From: CAIYTF01 sp963664845
GTDB taxonomy: Bacteria > Bacteroidota > Ignavibacteria > Ignavibacteriales > Ignavibacteriaceae
DNA: 64,000 nucleotides
NCBI GenBank assembly: GCA_963664845.1
Contig: OY761615.1
Coordinates: 310,001-374,000, forward strand
Reading direction: 5' to 3'
Shown here: one piece after another, positions 26,459 to 34,586 of the stretch
Layout of the letters: each line of letters begins with the position of its first letter
Numbering within the stretch: the first letter of the stretch is position 1
Notes under the pieces: model-generated
The model's input: only the letters and a program-made list of their open reading frames with translations
The model's database searches: none
Told to the model about the DNA's origin: nothing
Program-made: the position numbers and the translations under genes

Positions 26459-26755
26459 CTATAACTCCAATAAAGTAGAATACTTTGTCGTATTATGCGC
26501 TTTTAGTGATTCAATTTTGGAAATCAGGACATTTATTCTTTCATCTTCTGCATCATCAAAATTCTCATATGATTCGAGTGACGAAAAAATATAGACTTCC
26601 TCAAAACTATTTGCTTTCCCTTTAAGCTCATATACAGAATAGGTCTCAAGACCTTCCGCGTGCACGAGGGATTTTAATTCTTTGATTGCTGTGACATAGT
26701 CAGCGCGTTTATCTGCTACTACATCATATTGGACAGTAAAAAGAACTTTAGGCAT
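26459..26755 (-). CDS. Small protein, possible dimeric alpha/beta-barrel (ABM-like)
   Basis: 98 residues with no certain family. The pattern KVLFTVQYDVVADKRADYVTAIKEL, then YSVYELKGKANSFEEVYIFSSLESYENF, is that of ferredoxin-like dimeric alpha/beta-barrel proteins (antibiotic biosynthesis monooxygenase or NIPSNAP style), where strand-helix-strand units end with a sentence such as EVYIFSS. No catalytic residue is identified. It begins 17 bases after dapF and is presumably co-transcribed with it. Confidence 0.75.
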   Translation of the reverse strand: MPKVLFTVQYDVVADKRADYVTAIKELKSLVHAEGLETYSVYELKGKANSFEEVYIFSSLESYENFDDAEDERINVLISKIESLKAHNTTKYSTLLEL

Positions 26756-26772
26756 TCTCTCTCCATTTTCAG

Positions 26773-27627
26773 TTAAATTGTTATTGAACCATTATAATTA
26801 ATCTCTGCCGGACCGGTGAGCGAAAGCTTCACCAACTCTGTACCGGACTTTATAAAATCAACACTTAATATCCTGCCGCTTTTTGTTTCAAGCGAAACAG
26901 GCGGCGCAACTTTCGCCGTCAGATGAGCGATAATTGCCGTTGCTGTGGCTCCCGTCCCGCAGGCAAATGTCTCTGCTTCCACTCCCCGTTCAAACGTTCT
27001 GATAAATACTTCGCCGTTCCGGAGTTGGAAAAAATTCACATTTACACCGCCAGGCTGAAATTCGGGTAACCATCTGACTATTTTGCCGACTTCTTCCACC
27101 GGAAAATGTTCCAGCTCCCGGTAAAATGAATCGTGTATTTTCGGATTCTCCAACACATCTGCAATATTTATTACTACGTGCGGTGAACCCGTATCAGCAT
27201 AGTGCGCGGTGAACAACTGGTCGTTAACCTTCAATTTGAAACCAAGTTTTATCTTTCCCGGATCTCCCAGAAAAAATTTAACACTGGTTTCATCCAATAT
27301 TTCACCGTGGTACTCTTTCCCTAGTGAATGAAATTTAAGCTCCTGCTTCCCCGGTTTGTGCATTTTGTAGAAAAACATCAAGGCACACCTTGAACCATTG
27401 CCGCATAGGCTGCCGGTTGATCCGTCAGCGTTATAATACTGCATTCCGAAGTCTGCTTTTTCAGAATTGCCAATGGTGATAACACCATCCGCACCGATCC
27501 CAAACCTGCGGTCGCACATCTGCGCTATCGTGGCAGGATCGAGTTCAAGTCCGGGATTTTGAATTTCATCAAGCATGATGAAATCATTTCCGGCACCATT
27601 CATTTTGGTAAAAGAATAATTTCGCAT
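26773..27627 (-). CDS. dapF: Diaminopimelate epimerase
   Basis: A 284-residue protein of normal DapF length. It opens with FTKMNGAGNDFIMLD, and the two catalytic cysteines are seen in SLCGNGSRCALMF (about residue 75) and AETFACGTGATATAII (about residue 223). The enzyme interconverts LL- and meso-diaminopimelate in the cytosol for lysine and peptidoglycan synthesis. First gene of a two-gene minus-strand unit; diverges from the membrane protein gene at 27686 across 58 bases. Confidence 0.96.
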   Translation of the reverse strand: MRNYSFTKMNGAGNDFIMLDEIQNPGLELDPATIAQMCDRRFGIGADGVITIGNSEKADFGMQYYNADGSTGSLCGNGSRCALMFFYKMHKPGKQELKFHSLGKEYHGEILDETSVKFFLGDPGKIKLGFKLKVNDQLFTAHYADTGSPHVVINIADVLENPKIHDSFYRELEHFPVEEVGKIVRWLPEFQPGGVNVNFFQLRNGEVFIRTFERGVEAETFACGTGATATAIIAHLTAKVAPPVSLETKSGRILSVDFIKSGTELVKLSLTGPAEINYNGSITI

Positions 27628-27685
27628 AACTTATGCAATTTAGTTCAATAAAGATTTCTTTTCAATTAAAATATTACATAAATAG

Positions 27686-29350
27686 ATGTTTTCGCCAATT
27701 CCTGAGTTATTTTCCAAGTATTCTTCTCCTGCATGGGATAAACCCAAGCGATTACTCCCTTGGGTACTCCTAACACTCTTAACCACCTTGGCCTTTTTCA
27801 GGTATTGGAATGCGAATTTGCTCTATTTTGACGACAATACCCTGTTTTCTGACCTGACTCTCAAAAATATATCCGGAAATCCGATTTACAGCATTTTTTC
27901 CAGTCCATATCTTTTTGGTACTTATTTTCGCCCTGTTGCTTCTCTCACTTTGTTTTTCGAGACCAATTTTACTCCTGATCCCGCGGTGTTTGCCCATCGT
28001 ACAAATTTGGTATTACACCTGCTCACTGTACTCCTGCTATACGCGGCCTTACGAAGGCAGGAATTTTCGAAAATTATTTCTTTTTTCACCGCAGCTTTTT
28101 TTGCAGTTGCTCCCCTGCAAACCAACGCCCTGGGGTGGATTGCCGGAAGAAGCGACCTTCTGGGCGGACTTTTCGCAGTTATTGGATTATATATTCTGAG
28201 CAGATTGAACTCGCAGAATAAGTACCTGATGGCAGCTCTTTTACTGCCTGTCCTGCTGCTCGCTGTTTTGTCCAAGGAAAATCTGCTCCTGCTACCTGTT
28301 CTCATTATGTGCTTAGGCTGCTTCACTGGTTACCGTCAAAACACCAAACATTGGATGCCGGTTACAGTGGCGTCCGCACTATCATTCGCAGGAAGTCTCT
28401 TTATCTGGCACATGACGCATGTAGCGGAGAGAGGACGCCCGCTCCTGATACAAAACCTCTGGCATAATTTCCACCAGATTCCTGAAACTGTTGGGAAAAT
28501 ATTTGTTATTTGGAAGATCATTCCTCTGCCGGATCACGATCCGGTTTCCGAATATTTTGGCTGGATAATTATTTTGCTCATTTTCTGCGCCGGTTATAGC
28601 ATCAAAGCCGAACGAAACAGGATATGGGCCGGCCTGGCATTTTTCTTCATTCTTATGCTTCCGGGACTCGCTGTAAGAACTGTTGTATTCGATTCACACC
28701 TGTATTGGGATTGCAGGTCCTATGCTCCCCTGCTCGGACTTGCCTTTTCATCGGCTGCTATGCTGCACACGCTGAGGCCAAACATTTGGCTTAGAACATT
28801 TGGAGCTATCCTCATTCTCATCTTTTGTATCCAAACTATACGTTTATCTGAGACGTATACCACCGGCGAAAAATTTTGGGGGAAGGTTATACAAAACTAC
28901 CCCGATAAACCCGCCGGATACGCCGGAATAACAATATGCGATTTACAAACCGGCAAACTTGCGCAGGCGCGTCTGGACGCTGACCTGGCAATGAATGCCT
29001 TCCCCCAAAATCAGTACCTGGTGAAATCCCTGGGGGATGCGTTTGAACAAAAATATGAATTTGGTACCGTTGCACTTTTATATGAGAGGTTCTTAAATAC
29101 CAACGTTACCCAAGTGGAACTGGTTCCGGATATTGTACGCAATTATGCACTGGCAGGAGATTCAGCCGGTCTCAATTTAATCCTGGCAAAATGGAAACTT
29201 GATAGTTCGAAAATTCTAGCCGTCTTACGTGATAACAGAGATTATTTTAATTATAAGGGAGAGAGCCAACTGGTGCAAAACCTGGATAGAGCAGCAGCAA
29301 TTATTGTCCGAAGAGGTTCACTGGACGACACAAAAAAATGGCCACAATAA
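27686..29350 (+). CDS. Polytopic membrane protein, PMT/TMTC-like, with C-terminal repeats
   Basis: 554 residues with about ten hydrophobic helices in residues 25-400. The first loop carries YFDDN and is followed by SPYLFGTYFRPVASLTLFFE and HRTNLVLHLLTVLLLYA, a layout shared with GT-C fold mannosyltransferases of the PMT/TMTC group, in which an acidic loop near helix 1 is catalytic. The last 150 residues are soluble and TPR-like (PAGYAGITICDLQTGKLAQARLDADLAMNAFPQNQYLVKSLG, given here only as a region). It may glycosylate exported proteins with lipid-linked sugar. Substrate unknown; single gene. Confidence 0.75.
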   Translation: MFSPIPELFSKYSSPAWDKPKRLLPWVLLTLLTTLAFFRYWNANLLYFDDNTLFSDLTLKNISGNPIYSIFSSPYLFGTYFRPVASLTLFFETNFTPDPAVFAHRTNLVLHLLTVLLLYAALRRQEFSKIISFFTAAFFAVAPLQTNALGWIAGRSDLLGGLFAVIGLYILSRLNSQNKYLMAALLLPVLLLAVLSKENLLLLPVLIMCLGCFTGYRQNTKHWMPVTVASALSFAGSLFIWHMTHVAERGRPLLIQNLWHNFHQIPETVGKIFVIWKIIPLPDHDPVSEYFGWIIILLIFCAGYSIKAERNRIWAGLAFFFILMLPGLAVRTVVFDSHLYWDCRSYAPLLGLAFSSAAMLHTLRPNIWLRTFGAILILIFCIQTIRLSETYTTGEKFWGKVIQNYPDKPAGYAGITICDLQTGKLAQARLDADLAMNAFPQNQYLVKSLGDAFEQKYEFGTVALLYERFLNTNVTQVELVPDIVRNYALAGDSAGLNLILAKWKLDSSKILAVLRDNRDYFNYKGESQLVQNLDRAAAIIVRRGSLDDTKKWPQ

Positions 29351-29458
29351 GCTCGGTCTGAGGCCGATGCGGGCATGCCTTTCTTGTCCCCCCTGAGAAA
29401 TATTTTTGTTGAAAACCAACAAAACAAAATTAGCCTCGCCGTTAGAGGGTACATGTTT

Positions 29459-29477
29459 CAGGAAAAAATATTTCCTG
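29459..29477 (-). terminator. Weak hairpin after SpoIIE phosphatase gene
   Basis: CAGGAAA (29459-29465) pairs with TTTCCTG (29471-29477) around AAATA, just downstream of the minus-strand stop codon at 29491. The stem is short and the T-run lies in the loop, so support is limited. Confidence 0.35.
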
Positions 29478-29490
29478 ACTAAACCTTATT

Positions 29491-30726
29491 TCACAGATCC
29501 TTCTTCTTAATCACCACCAGCGTTTTATCATCTGAGTATGCGCCGTTTGCACTGAACTTAACAACTTCTTCAATTATGCCCAGCGCAATCTCTTTGGAAC
29601 TCAGGGAGTGAAGACGGGTTAATAAACTTTCCAACCATTCCTCGCCAAACTGTTCAAACTCAACATTGGTGGATTCTATTATCCCATCAGAATAAATAAG
29701 CAACACATCACCCGGTTCAAAATTAATATTGCCCAGCGTATATTTTGCTTTCGGGGTGGGCCCCAACACCGGGCCCGTGGGATGCAAATAGGTAATTATA
29801 TCGGAATTCTTTTTAATAAACATCGGCGGATTATGACCGGCATTTGCATAAATAAACATGCCCTGCATATCGTTCGATATCTCACCGTAGAAAAGAGAAC
29901 TGAATTTATCGTCACCAAAAACTCTGCTTACCAAACGATTGAGCCGTTTCATAAACGGCACAATTTTTATTTCAAACGTACTGGCCATTCTCAATGCACC
30001 GGATATGTACAGAGCTTCCGCGGCTGCGCTTATGCCTTTGCTGGCAGCATCACCCAAAGCCACACCGATACGGTCATGGTCCTCGCCCAGTTCAACATAG
30101 TCAAAGAAATCGCCTCCAATGGTTTCTGCCGGAAGCGACAATCCATACAATTCATAATCAAAAAAAGTGAATTCGTGCTGGGGCAAAATACTCTTTTGCA
30201 GTTCCCGCGCTTTATCAATCTCAGCCTTAATGTATTGTTCTGAGGTGCGGGAGCGTTTCTGTTTCATCTTGGATGAAAGAACGGCAGAAATGGTGTTCAG
30301 AAGATATTTGAATTCCTGACTCATATCAGGCGTGTTGAGGCCAATCAGATATTCGTAATATTTTCTCTCGTTCAGTTTGATCTTGGATCCAAGCCCTGTG
30401 GCTGCATACCTGAATATGCCAATCTTTTGCAGGTGTGTATTGGTTTCATTGGCAAAAACGGTCCTTTCATTCATCAGTTGATCGAACAACGGGTAATCAT
30501 TCACACCAAGCAGAAAACGCTTTTTAATATGTTCCATCTGCCCGGTTTGATAAACCAACAGGTAAGCTTCTTTCTCCTGATCAAGCTTCCATATCCGGCC
30601 GCCGGTCACCTTCATCATTGGCTCATTCATCAATTCTTCAATAACCGAAATGAGCAAAGCTTCTTCTGACTCATAGCTCCTTGCGGAGATAAGATCGATT
30701 GTTTTATTCAGTTTTTTATAAATCAT
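29491..30726 (-). CDS. SpoIIE/RsbU-type PP2C serine phosphatase
   Basis: 411 residues from the ATG at 30726, two bases after the upstream stop; a TTG two codons earlier is less likely. The N-terminal 160 residues look like a GAF-type sensory region; a helical linker IDKARELQKSILPQ then leads into the PP2C domain with ETIGGDFFDYVELG (metal Asp), GVALGDAASKGISAAA, FIYANAGHNPP and LLIYSDGIIE. Such phosphatases dephosphorylate anti-sigma-factor antagonists in partner-switching pathways; no such antagonist or kinase gene is adjacent. Last gene of the MscS/M64 run. Confidence 0.9.
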   Translation of the reverse strand: MIYKKLNKTIDLISARSYESEEALLISVIEELMNEPMMKVTGGRIWKLDQEKEAYLLVYQTGQMEHIKKRFLLGVNDYPLFDQLMNERTVFANETNTHLQKIGIFRYAATGLGSKIKLNERKYYEYLIGLNTPDMSQEFKYLLNTISAVLSSKMKQKRSRTSEQYIKAEIDKARELQKSILPQHEFTFFDYELYGLSLPAETIGGDFFDYVELGEDHDRIGVALGDAASKGISAAAEALYISGALRMASTFEIKIVPFMKRLNRLVSRVFGDDKFSSLFYGEISNDMQGMFIYANAGHNPPMFIKKNSDIITYLHPTGPVLGPTPKAKYTLGNINFEPGDVLLIYSDGIIESTNVEFEQFGEEWLESLLTRLHSLSSKEIALGIIEEVVKFSANGAYSDDKTLVVIKKKDL

Positions 30727-30728
30727 GG

Positions 30729-31997
30729 TCAATGCGAATAGAAATCAATTATTTTTTCAATTGCACGTTTGCATACAGGACAGAAATTATTGATCGATAT
30801 GGACTTCATCGTGCAATCGAACTTTGGACGCCAGACGCCTTTATCCACATAACCGCCGCCCTCAAATGCACCCACTTTATCTTTGTATTTATCTTCCGCA
30901 GGTGTTGGAATAGGTGTGTCCTTATCAACAAGGTCTTTCCATTTTTTGGAAAAGTCCACCAGTGTTGTCACGTTCGGGTCAGTCGGCTCAACATCCTTCG
31001 CGTAAAAGTCTTCATATGCAGTCTGGCTTTCATAATATTCATCCGCAAGCGAAGCAAAGCCATGTCCAAACTCGTGCGTGAAAATATATTCCTCGGACTT
31101 GTTATTGTTGACGCAAATACTGTAAAAGTTATAAATCGATCCGCCGCCGTATTTGGTGGTATTCACCAGAATATATATCTGGTCATACGGTGCATTAGCA
31201 GCCAGGTCGCGGACACTCTTATAGTCGGACGTCATGCAATACCGGTCAACATCAAACGTACTGAACGAAGTATTCATAAGCGTTCGTTTCCACACATTTT
31301 TCGCGGGCATATCGGTTCCCGATTCAGGTGAGGGTGCTTCCACTCCCCAGATGTTAAAATCATCTTTGTGCTCTTTATAGGGCGAAGAGTTGAAAAGATA
31401 GTTCGAAAACTTATCGCAGTCTTTGTGGAAAAGAGCCATTTCATCTGCTGTGTAGCCTTCTGGCAAGATCACAATATCAACTTTTTTTTGCGAGTCACCC
31501 GAATAGTGAACTTTGAAATTCGGGAATATCAAACGCCGTTCCTTTTTGACAAAGTAGCTGTTAGGGTCAATCATAAACTTTTGTGTTTCGTGCAGTTCAT
31601 TTCGTTTATCGCGTGCATAGAACGTTACGAGCACTTTACCCTTTGGATAAGGAAAGATAACAGATTCGGAGAAACTGCGTTTGGTTATTTTGGCTTCTCC
31701 TGTAGTAAGCCATTCGCTGAAAAGTGTGGAATAGTTTCTGGCGTAAATGCTTTTCCCGGATGACGAATCCGTAACAACCACACGAAATTTTCCATATTCA
31801 AATGGTTCAATCAGGTTTTCACGTGGCCCGCCCCAGATTGGTTCCTCAATCAGTTCATCAAGATATATTTCCTGGGTTTTTGCATCACCGGCGTGCTGAT
31901 AATCCACACGAAGTGTCTTGTTGAGAAAATAGGTATCGAAGTTACTCTGCGCAAAAAGCGGGAGTGAGAGGCAAAGAAGAAAGAGTATGAGTTTCAT
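30729..31997 (-). CDS. Secreted M64 family metallopeptidase
   Basis: 422 residues with a signal peptide (MKLILFLLCLSLPLFAQ). The zinc site is HEFGHGFASLADEYY near residue 300, with HExxH and the third ligand downstream as in the M64 (IgA peptidase) family; other family text is VDIVILPEGYTADEM and NTTKYGGGSIYN. Near the C-terminus FDCTMKSI ... NFCPVCKRA supplies Cys residues conserved in this family. Expected to degrade proteins outside the inner membrane. It lies 12 bases after the mscS-like gene and abuts the phosphatase gene. Its substrate is unknown. Confidence 0.9.
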   Translation of the reverse strand: MKLILFLLCLSLPLFAQSNFDTYFLNKTLRVDYQHAGDAKTQEIYLDELIEEPIWGGPRENLIEPFEYGKFRVVVTDSSSGKSIYARNYSTLFSEWLTTGEAKITKRSFSESVIFPYPKGKVLVTFYARDKRNELHETQKFMIDPNSYFVKKERRLIFPNFKVHYSGDSQKKVDIVILPEGYTADEMALFHKDCDKFSNYLFNSSPYKEHKDDFNIWGVEAPSPESGTDMPAKNVWKRTLMNTSFSTFDVDRYCMTSDYKSVRDLAANAPYDQIYILVNTTKYGGGSIYNFYSICVNNNKSEEYIFTHEFGHGFASLADEYYESQTAYEDFYAKDVEPTDPNVTTLVDFSKKWKDLVDKDTPIPTPAEDKYKDKVGAFEGGGYVDKGVWRPKFDCTMKSISINNFCPVCKRAIEKIIDFYSH

Positions 31998-32009
31998 AGT
32001 ATTTTGTAA

Positions 32010-33185
32010 TTAGTTTTTATTGGGTTCAGTTTTTGTATTGTTTTCAATGGAGACTATACGGTGCGGATAAGCCAGTTCAATACCATCTTTCTGCAGTTCC
32101 ATATAAATGTTTTCCCGGATCCTGCAGCGAAGATCGAATGCTTTCGTATAGTCAAGAGTTCGTACGGTAAGCTGGAACTCCAGACCGGTTTCACCAAACT
32201 TAACAAGATAGACCTCTGGATTCAGCTCCGGATCAACATCCGGGTCAGCCTTTGCAATTGCAACAAGTTTCTCTTTAATGAAAGGAAGATCAACACCAAA
32301 GGGCAGAGTCAACTCTATAACAACCCGGATGACGGAGGAAGGATACGTCAGGTTGATAATCCGTGATTTAACGATGTCATTGTTGGGGACAATAATAACG
32401 TTTTTATCAAAATCGAGAATCTTGGTGCTTCTGATGCCTATTCCTTCTACGTCACCAAAAATATCATTCCCGATCTTGATCCGGTCCCCTATCCTGAACG
32501 GTCGGTCGCTCATTATAATGAATCCTGAGATCATGTTCGATAAGGTATCCTGCGCGGCAAGCGCTATAGCCAAAGAGCCCACTCCCAGCGATACAATAAA
32601 TGCCGAAATATTAACATTGAACTTGGATAGAATAATTATAATGGCAGCGCAGGTCAACAACAAACGCGTTGTTTTTTTCAACAGCGGAATGAGACTCCCA
32701 CCCAGGTCTTTATTCTCCTGCACATGAATTTTTTCGGCATACCAGTCAAAAACGACATAAATTAAATTTGTAGAGCTGATGAGCACCTGAATGACCAGCA
32801 GTATAAAAAGAACGTTCTCGGTATAGTCGGCAACGCGCATCAAAACCGGGTACGATTGGATAAGTGATCTGCTCGAAACGATGGAAATGGAGTGGAATCC
32901 GCTCCTGAAATAGCCAAGTGCAATATAGCCGCCAAGAAGAATGAGCAAACGGAAACTGCTTCGTTGTATAAGGGCAAGAATGCGGTCATCCAAATCACCC
33001 GTGGTTTTCTTTACCAAAGGCTTCAACACTTTGCTGCTGATGTAGGAAAGGGTTTTCGCGATGATCATGAACCCCAGGAAAACCAAAACGGTCATAATGA
33101 TTTGAAATGCCAAATCATCGTGAATATAATTACGGAAGCTGAGAAGTATTTTTTCCAATTGCATTTGAAGTTGTGTTATCCACAT
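32010..33185 (-). CDS. Small-conductance mechanosensitive channel (MscS family)
   Basis: 391 residues with four to five membrane helices in residues 25-215. The pore helix region reads VSLGVGSLAIALAAQDTLSNMISG, the MscS signature, followed by DRPFRIGDRIKIG and FGDVEGIGIRSTKI of the beta domain and a mixed alpha/beta C-terminal domain. It releases solutes upon osmotic down-shock from the inner membrane. First gene of a three-gene minus-strand unit with the M64 peptidase and the phosphatase. Confidence 0.94.
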   Translation of the reverse strand: MWITQLQMQLEKILLSFRNYIHDDLAFQIIMTVLVFLGFMIIAKTLSYISSKVLKPLVKKTTGDLDDRILALIQRSSFRLLILLGGYIALGYFRSGFHSISIVSSRSLIQSYPVLMRVADYTENVLFILLVIQVLISSTNLIYVVFDWYAEKIHVQENKDLGGSLIPLLKKTTRLLLTCAAIIIILSKFNVNISAFIVSLGVGSLAIALAAQDTLSNMISGFIIMSDRPFRIGDRIKIGNDIFGDVEGIGIRSTKILDFDKNVIIVPNNDIVKSRIINLTYPSSVIRVVIELTLPFGVDLPFIKEKLVAIAKADPDVDPELNPEVYLVKFGETGLEFQLTVRTLDYTKAFDLRCRIRENIYMELQKDGIELAYPHRIVSIENNTKTEPNKN

Positions 33186-33519
33186 TTTATTTTACCCCCA
33201 ATCAGGGGTTATTTGTTCATAATTCCAGAGCATCGAAACATTTAATCGATCACTGTTTTCCAAATTCACCGGCATAATATATATTATTTGAAATCACTGC
33301 CACCAGTTAACCAATGGTGTCAACCTAACAAGAATCTGCATATTTCCATAGGAAACTCTCGTTTTCTCATTGCGAGGAGTCATCGACGAAGCGCCTCACC
33401 CCATGTGTGGGGCAATCTCAAATCTATAATATGGCACTCTGCCAGGTTAATGTGAGTGATTGCTTCTCCCGCAAGATCGCAATGACTGCCTTGGGTCGTT
33501 AAGTTGACACCATTATCCT
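33186..33519. other. Intergenic region with REP-like inverted repeat
   Basis: About 330 bases between minus-strand genes. Its right half is occupied by the inverted repeat at 33368-33489; the left half would contain the promoter of the mscS-like gene. No open frame is convincing. Confidence 0.55.
33368..33489. repeat. REP/MITE-like inverted pair
   Basis: The left arm begins CATTGCGAGGAG at 33368 and runs through GACGAAGC; the right arm ends CGCAATGAC at 33485 and carries GATTGCTTCTCCCGC. Read on the other strand the right arm gives GTCATTGCGA followed by GAGAAGCAATC, so the arms are diverged copies of one sequence in inverted orientation. A small hairpin CCCCA/TGGGG (33400-33413) lies between. 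The wording is that of a short dispersed repeat found in many genomes; only one copy is in this window, so dispersal is inference. Confidence 0.55.
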
Positions 33520-33840
33520 TTAAGCTTCATCGTCAAGTTCATCCAAAAGCGCATTCATTTCGGAAACCGCATGCGTCTCTTTTGCTGTTCTCCCCATTTC
33601 GATCCCGGTTAATAAAATCTGCTTTGCCTCTGCTTTTCGGTTTTGCTCAATCAGAAGTTGTCCAAACATCATATACGCAGGGACATAATCCTTAAAGTCC
33701 GTTAACAACGTTCGGAAATAGGCCTCTGACTCAGCAAAATTCCCCATGGAACGATACTCTAGCGCGAGCCCATAATAAATGAACGGATCATTCTGGTCCT
33801 TAGCCAGAAAAGCAAGCAATTGGGGCAACCGGTCACTCAT
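33520..33840 (-). CDS. Small TPR protein
   Basis: 106 residues, almost wholly two to three tetratricopeptide units: DPFIYYGLALEYRSMGNFAESEAYF and YVPAYMMFGQLLIEQNRKAEAK are full helical hairpins. No signal peptide or membrane segment, so it is cytosolic and probably an adaptor. Its start codon overlaps the stop of the pterin dehydratase gene by four bases. No function can be named. Confidence 0.8.
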   Translation of the reverse strand: MSDRLPQLLAFLAKDQNDPFIYYGLALEYRSMGNFAESEAYFRTLLTDFKDYVPAYMMFGQLLIEQNRKAEAKQILLTGIEMGRTAKETHAVSEMNALLDELDDEA

Positions 33841-34118
33841 GTCACCAGCCCTTCAATTTCGTGGGCCAGTGTAAAATCTTTTGCGGTAACCCCACCTGCA
33901 TCATGAGAAGTTATCATGATTGTTACATTTTTATAATCATGTAACAGCATATCCGGGTGGTGGTTCATTGCCTCTGCTCTGTCACCAATCAGATTGATGA
34001 ACTGCAAAGCATCAGAAAAATTTCGGAAGGAAAAATCCTTTTCAATCCGGTTATCCTGGTACGCCCACCCGGTAAGTGAAGAAAGGGCATTTGCGATATC
34101 AATCCTTGAAAGTAGCAT
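33837..34118 (-). CDS. 4a-hydroxytetrahydrobiopterin dehydratase (pterin-4a-carbinolamine dehydratase)
   Basis: 93 residues from the ATG at 34118, preferred over a GTG two codons upstream because AGGTG stands just before it. The active-site text EAMNHHPDMLLHDYKNVTIMITSHDAGGVTAKDF, read around residues 48-82, carries the conserved His-His-Pro and later His-Asp. The enzyme recycles oxidised pterin cofactor by dehydration. No aromatic amino-acid hydroxylase gene is nearby, so the physiological partner is not visible. Confidence 0.93.
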   Translation of the reverse strand: MLLSRIDIANALSSLTGWAYQDNRIEKDFSFRNFSDALQFINLIGDRAEAMNHHPDMLLHDYKNVTIMITSHDAGGVTAKDFTLAHEIEGLVT

Positions 34119-34586
34119 AACCACACCTATGTTATTTGGCTAAAAACCTAACGGAAAATACAAAATCCCTGTTAAGCAAGTAAATGGTTTTTGTAACGAA
34201 TTTTCCTTACTTGCCGGGCACCCCAGGCTGTGGTGATGACAACCTCAAAGTACGGGAAGGAATTGCTCTCCCACCAAAGAGTATACACTACGACTTAACA
34301 GAATTTGCGAAAAATATCGTCGCGGCGAAAGTCACGTGCCCCCGTCTGATCAGGGGAAATATGCCTGATTCGAGCTCAATATGAGCGCTATCATTGAACC
34401 GGCGAAACATAGAAACACTTGTCACTCCCGGATATTTGGTTTTCTTCATTCCCTCTATTTGGCTATATTTACAGTGGTTCATACGAATATCATGTCGACT
34501 GTTTGGAAGCCATTCTTCTGAAGTACATGCTACGATTCGTAAAAATCCCAATAAAACAGACTGCATTATCACTTATTTAACAGCCC
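34119..34586. other. Intergenic region, no gene recognised
   Basis: About 470 bases between divergent genes. An 8-bp inverted repeat GCAAGTAA/TTACTTGC (34176-34183 and 34207-34214) and a short CCCC/GGGG hairpin near 34340-34355 are seen. Short open frames on both strands overlap each other and show no known motif; a decayed gene cannot be excluded. Confidence 0.45.

Noticed and set aside
34184..34572. Overlapping short open frames on both strands before the CotH-like gene
   Set aside because: Frames shadow each other and neither shows protein-like features; a decayed gene cannot be proven.
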